Shown here: piece by piece, positions 14,113 through 17,572 of the stretch
Numbering within the stretch: position 1 is the first letter of the stretch
Layout: every line of letters starts with the position of its first letter
From: Alphaproteobacteria bacterium
GTDB lineage: Bacteria > Pseudomonadota > Alphaproteobacteria > RF32 > CAG-239
DNA: 17,572 nucleotides
Assembly (NCBI GenBank): GCA_017477035.1
Contig: JAFUXW010000144.1
Coordinates: 1-17,572 of the forward strand
Reading direction: 5' to 3'
Notes under the pieces: generated by a model
Databases searched by the model: none
What the model was told of the DNA's origin: nothing
Seen by the model: the letters and a program-made list of their open reading frames with translations, nothing else
Position numbers and translations under genes: made by a program

Positions 14113-15554
14113 TTTGATTTTAGTTTATAAATGCCGATATTATCAATTCCGATAAATTCGTAGTTTGTTAAAATATCATTATCCAGAGTATGTCTGCGGT
14201 ATGTCTCTTTGAATTTTTGCTCTGTATTCGGAAAAGGTTTAGGACATTTTTGCCGATGGGCAATCTTGTTGTATAGAATATATTTGAATTTTTGAGATTT
14301 CACCAAGTTGTTTATATTATATTCCGGTTGTCGGTTGAATAGATAATTATCAACGGATTCAATCGAAGGAGCGTACCAGTAGTATGAATATCTTGGCTGA
14401 TAGATGTTTTGCTCATTCGAAAAATAATTAAAACAAGTGTCACTCGGTTTAATTTTATTTAATACATTCAGAGAAGAGATATTACTGTATAAAGTAAAAG
14501 TAATAATTAAATTTATGCTTAAGATGGCTATAAGACTTAGTTTAAGGTATGTATGAATAATTTTAGGGGCATCTTTTACGGCAGAGGCAATTAAAAGAGA
14601 GGTGTAAAAGAAAGATGCGAGCAAATATCTCGGGTAATAAACCGGATAAATGAAGTTGCGAATTAAACTGAATGACAGTAAAAAGGCGATAGTGTGAATG
14701 TAAAAATTGGCTTTTTGATTATAAACAGTATAACCATAAGCGATATATCCCATAATGATATAAATAATGAAGTCAGGCAACACAGATGGTAATTTAAAAT
14801 CTAAAAACGAGAAAAATTTTGCATTAAAAATCCAACAGCTTTGGAAATAAATTATCAGACTGTCTGTAAGGTATAAGTAAGCGGTAAATATGCCGATAAA
14901 TAGAAACGGTAATATTGCAGCATACAGAAAGTTTTTGATTTGCTTAGGATTTTTGTAAAAAAGGTATAGTGCCACAAAAACCAAAGGAATTATCAAAAAA
15001 ACAGCAGTTTGCAAAAATAAAAAAGATAAAGTCAACGAGGCTGTGCTGATAATTAAAGGTTTTGCTTTAAGAGTTTGGGTATATTCAAAAAAGTAATATA
15101 GTCCGCAGACAAAGAAAAAACGCATCAATGTATCGGGTTTTACAATTGAAAACATATAGAGGGAGGGGTAAAATGATAAAAAGACAAGTATACTCAATAT
15201 TGCGCAAAATTTTCCGCCCAAAAAGCGTGCAGCAATTTTATAAGTGTAGTAAAAAGTGCCGATAGAAACAAAGGTCATTAATACTCGTGCCGTATATAAG
15301 GTCAATATGGCGTTTTGCGGCATTATTTTAATCAGAGGTGCAAGTAAAAATAAAAATAAAGGGTGATGATGTTCGAAAAAATCACGGAAAGGCATTGAAC
15401 CGGTGCTGATGAAATAAGCAGCGTGCAAATGCTCTAATTCATCAAGCAATAACACTCCTGAAAAAATAAACACTGTAATCAAAGCCAAAATATCACATAA
15501 AGCTATGGTTCTGTATGATGTTAAGAAGGATTTTATTTTACTAAGCATTTCCAT
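14109..15554 (-). CDS. GT39-like polytopic membrane glycosyltransferase
   Basis: This 481-residue protein has about eleven or twelve hydrophobic helices between residues 15 and 370 and a soluble C-terminal part of about 100 residues. The first periplasmic loop carries LLLDELEHLHAAY (35-47) and then FRDFFEHHHPLFLFL (56-70). Together they follow the pattern of GT39/PMT_2 (ArnT-like) transferases: an acidic catalytic residue just after helix 1, then H/P-P-L. Such enzymes move sugars from polyprenyl phosphate carriers to lipids or proteins on the outer side of the inner membrane. Acceptor and donor are unknown. The start may be the ATG at 15554 or the one at 15548; neither has a strong ribosome site. 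It lies behind the ackA terminator, so it probably has its own promoter or depends on readthrough. Confidence 0.7.
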   Translation of the reverse strand: MEMLSKIKSFLTSYRTIALCDILALITVFIFSGVLLLDELEHLHAAYFISTGSMPFRDFFEHHHPLFLFLLAPLIKIMPQNAILTLYTARVLMTFVSIGTFYYTYKIAARFLGGKFCAILSILVFLSFYPSLYMFSIVKPDTLMRFFFVCGLYYFFEYTQTLKAKPLIISTASLTLSFLFLQTAVFLIIPLVFVALYLFYKNPKQIKNFLYAAILPFLFIGIFTAYLYLTDSLIIYFQSCWIFNAKFFSFLDFKLPSVLPDFIIYIIMGYIAYGYTVYNQKANFYIHTIAFLLSFSLIRNFIYPVYYPRYLLASFFYTSLLIASAVKDAPKIIHTYLKLSLIAILSINLIITFTLYSNISSLNVLNKIKPSDTCFNYFSNEQNIYQPRYSYYWYAPSIESVDNYLFNRQPEYNINNLVKSQKFKYILYNKIAHRQKCPKPFPNTEQKFKETYRRHTLDNDILTNYEFIGIDNIGIYKLKSN

Positions 15555-15571
15555 CGGTTTGGCTTTGGAAA

Positions 15572-15602
15572 AAAGAACCTAATCTTTGTGATTAGGTTCT
15601 TT
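15572..15602 (-). terminator. Intrinsic terminator after ackA
   Basis: A perfect 13-bp stem (GATTAGGTTCTTT on one arm) with a 5-base loop is followed on the minus strand by an unbroken T run (TTCTTTTTTCC). It lies 12 bases beyond the ackA stop and before the GT39-like gene, so it should end the pta-ackA transcript. Confidence 0.9.
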
Positions 15603-15614
15603 ATTAAGACCTGA

Positions 15615-16799
15615 TTAAATACCGGACAAACGAATTGTATCGCGAGCGATAACCTGTTCTTCATCGGTCGGTATAATATATACCTTAACTTTAGAATCAG
15701 GTGTGGAAATCATGATGGTTTCACCACGGACACGATTGTTTTTCTCATCCAATTTGATACCAAGATAAGCTAAACGTTCAATCAATACTTTACGCAATAA
15801 CCAACCGTTTTCACCGACTCCAGCTGTAAATACGATGGCATCAACTCCGCCTAAAACAGCAATGTAGCCGCCGATGATTTTAAGCAAAGAATGAACATAG
15901 CAATAAGTTGCCATGGTGCATTTTTCTTCTCCTTGGAGCATTCTGTCTTCGACATCACGATTATCTGAATATCCGCACAAAGCCAACATACCGCTTTGTT
16001 TATTTAATAAATCATTTACCTGGTCTACGGTAAGTCCGTCTTTTTTCATTATGTATAAAGGAATGTAAGGATCAATATCTCCGCTTCTTGTTCCCATAAT
16101 GGTTCCTGCGAGTGGAGTAAATCCCATGGAAGTGTCAACACAAATGCCGTTATCGATGGCTGATACGGAAGCTCCATTGCCCAAATGGCAAGTAATGATT
16201 TTCCCTTTTTTACCGATTAATTTTGCACATTCTTCAGAAACATATTTGTGCGACGTTCCGTGAAAACCATAACGACGGATTTTGTTGCGGGTATATTGAT
16301 CTTCAGGAATAGCATAGCGATAAGCTTCTGGTTTCATTGTTTGGTGGAATGAAGTATCAAATACGGCTACTTGCGGGATATTAGGCAATACCTCTTTAAC
16401 CGCCTTTAAGCCTAATACGTGAGCCGGATTATGTAATGGTGCCAAATCAGAAAGACCGGCAATTTGCTCAATAACTTCATCAGTTACCAAAACGGACTCC
16501 TTGAATATATCTCCGCCTTGCACGATACGATGTCCGACAGCATCCAACTCATCCATAGACTTAAGAGCACCATTGAGCAACAAATCAAATACTGCACGAA
16601 TTGCTTCCGAATGCGTCGGCATAGCAATTTCGTGTGCTTGTTTAGGATTGTTACCGTATTGAATTTTCACAACGGAATTTTCCATACCGATGCGCTCAGC
16701 AATACCTTTGGAAACTACTTCATAATTTTCTCCTTCTACATTATAAAGTTGAAATTTTAATGAAGAAGAACCACAATTGATTACGAGAATTTTTTTCAT
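15615..16799 (-). CDS. ackA: Acetate kinase
   Basis: The product is 394 residues from the ATG at 16799-16797, with AAGGA 8 bases upstream; an extension to 16871 would run into pta and lacks family homology. Motifs in order are VINCGSSSLKFQL (6-18), GHRIVQGG (89-96, Arg91), VFDTSFHQTM (146-155, catalytic Asp148), YGFHGTSH (177-184, His180), HLGNGASVSA (205-214), GTIMGTRSGD (232-241, Arg238) and FTAGVGEN near 323. All active-site residues are present and the length is normal. It converts acetyl phosphate and ADP to acetate and ATP in the cytoplasm. It is 11 bases downstream of pta in the same transcript, giving the standard acetyl-CoA to acetate route of fermentative or overflow metabolism. Confidence 0.97.
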   Translation of the reverse strand: MKKILVINCGSSSLKFQLYNVEGENYEVVSKGIAERIGMENSVVKIQYGNNPKQAHEIAMPTHSEAIRAVFDLLLNGALKSMDELDAVGHRIVQGGDIFKESVLVTDEVIEQIAGLSDLAPLHNPAHVLGLKAVKEVLPNIPQVAVFDTSFHQTMKPEAYRYAIPEDQYTRNKIRRYGFHGTSHKYVSEECAKLIGKKGKIITCHLGNGASVSAIDNGICVDTSMGFTPLAGTIMGTRSGDIDPYIPLYIMKKDGLTVDQVNDLLNKQSGMLALCGYSDNRDVEDRMLQGEEKCTMATYCYVHSLLKIIGGYIAVLGGVDAIVFTAGVGENGWLLRKVLIERLAYLGIKLDEKNNRVRGETIMISTPDSKVKVYIIPTDEEQVIARDTIRLSGI

Positions 16800-16810
16800 G
16801 TTTTTGTTCC

Positions 16811-17572
16811 TTATTTTGTAGCTTGTAAACAAGTAATGGCGATTGCTCCGACAATGTCTTCGGCAAAACAACCGCGAGATAAATCATTAACAGGAGAGTT
16901 TAATCCCTGTAAAATAGGACCATAGGCTTCACAACCGCCAAGACGTTGCAACATTTTGTAGCAAATATTACCGGCCTCTAAGTTAGGGAAAATTAACACT
17001 CTGGCGTTGCCGGCAACTTCGCTGTTTGGTGCTTTTTTGGCAGCTACAACTTTATCAAGAGCTGCATCAGCTTGTAATTCACCATCCAGTTTAATACCAA
17101 GATTTTTGTATTCATCACTTAACAGAGCTTGTTTGGCAATCTCTGTAGCGCGCTTAACTTTTTCCACTTCGTCACCTTTTCCCGAGCCTTTGGTAGAAAA
17201 TGATAATAAAGCCACATTAGGTTCAATTCCAAAATGAATGGCTGTTTCGGCAGCATCTAAAGCAATGTCGGCTAATTCTTGTTCGTTAGGGTTAATTATA
17301 ATTCCACAATCGGAGAAAATGTAAGGCGTTCCGTTTGAAAGCATAATGAAAAAAGAAGAAGCACTACGTCCCTTTTTAGCTGATTTAATAATCTGCAAAG
17401 CCGGACGAACGGTGTCGGCGGTAGAGTGATTTGCACCCGATACCATACCGTCGGCATGACCTGACTTAATCATAAGAGTGCCGAAATAATTGTGATTGAG
17501 AGCTAATTTTTCGGCTTCTTCGTGAGAAAGCCCTTTTTCTTTGCGCAAATTATAAAGTAATTCGGTGTATTC
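16811..17572 (-). CDS. pta: Phosphate acetyltransferase (partial, N-terminus outside window)
   Basis: The frame stays open to the right edge, so 253 C-terminal residues are seen and the start lies outside; a TTG near 17548 is internal, since coding homology (EYTELLYNLRKEKGLSHEEA) continues upstream of it. Landmarks are MIKSGHADGMVSGANHSTAD, TVRPALQIIK, SNGTPYIFSDCG, LLSFSTKGSG, LQADAALD and FPNLEAGNICYKMLQRLGG, which identify the PTA_PTB catalytic domain. A full domain-only enzyme has about 330 residues, so roughly 75-80 are missing; whether a longer regulatory N-terminus exists cannot be seen. It makes acetyl phosphate from acetyl-CoA for the acetate kinase encoded next. Confidence 0.96.
   Translation of the reverse strand, partial: EYTELLYNLRKEKGLSHEEAEKLALNHNYFGTLMIKSGHADGMVSGANHSTADTVRPALQIIKSAKKGRSASSFFIMLSNGTPYIFSDCGIIINPNEQELADIALDAAETAIHFGIEPNVALLSFSTKGSGKGDEVEKVKRATEIAKQALLSDEYKNLGIKLDGELQADAALDKVVAAKKAPNSEVAGNARVLIFPNLEAGNICYKMLQRLGGCEAYGPILQGLNSPVNDLSRGCFAEDIVGAIAITCLQATK

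Overview
The window looks like the chromosome of an AT-rich, probably host-associated and fermentative alphaproteobacterium. The evidence is a mitofilin/Mic60-like gene beside tsaD, and a DUF2155 gene directly behind MlaD-type MCE genes, both of which are alphaproteobacterial arrangements. A pta-ackA operon points to acetate-forming substrate-level phosphorylation. No rRNA, tRNA, CRISPR array, insertion sequence or phage gene was seen. Coding density is high, and no stretch over 300 bases lacks a gene.

Left part (1-2800): the 5' end of tsaD on the minus strand diverges from a plus-strand run. That run is a Mic60-like membrane protein, an ADP-dependent (archaeal-type) sugar kinase and a possible 21-residue membrane peptide, and it closes at a strong bidirectional terminator. 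The hemC/hemD genes that usually sit between tsaD and mic60 in this class are absent here. Next come two small minus-strand genes: an exported Tyr/Gln-rich protein with a polyhistidine tail, and a very acidic lysine-free protein. A plus-strand M50B-like membrane metalloprotease follows (3665-4354).

Middle (4331-7633, minus): a cell-wall cluster of an exported protein of unknown function, a MurC/Mpl-type Mur ligase and an LD-carboxypeptidase gene. The last two are coupled through TAATG. The pair suggests murein peptide recycling. The LD-carboxypeptidase gene, however, is interrupted by one in-frame TAA, and it has Cys where the family has its nucleophilic Ser.

Right part: a TetR-type regulator has a near-consensus promoter (7666-7694). 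A minus-strand run of two tandem MlaD-like proteins plus DUF2155 (8375-9988) diverges from a plus-strand GldA / fused GldF-GldG / DUF4340 ABC system (10126-14112). A GT39-like polytopic membrane protein (minus, 14109-15554) follows, then the pta-ackA operon (minus), with pta cut by the window edge. A clear intrinsic terminator lies behind ackA.

The most notable points are the ADP-dependent kinase linked to Mic60, the decaying or variant LD-carboxypeptidase, the mixed-motif Mur ligase, the fused GldFG protein and the small composition-biased proteins. I did not find a clearly novel multi-gene defence or mobile system.
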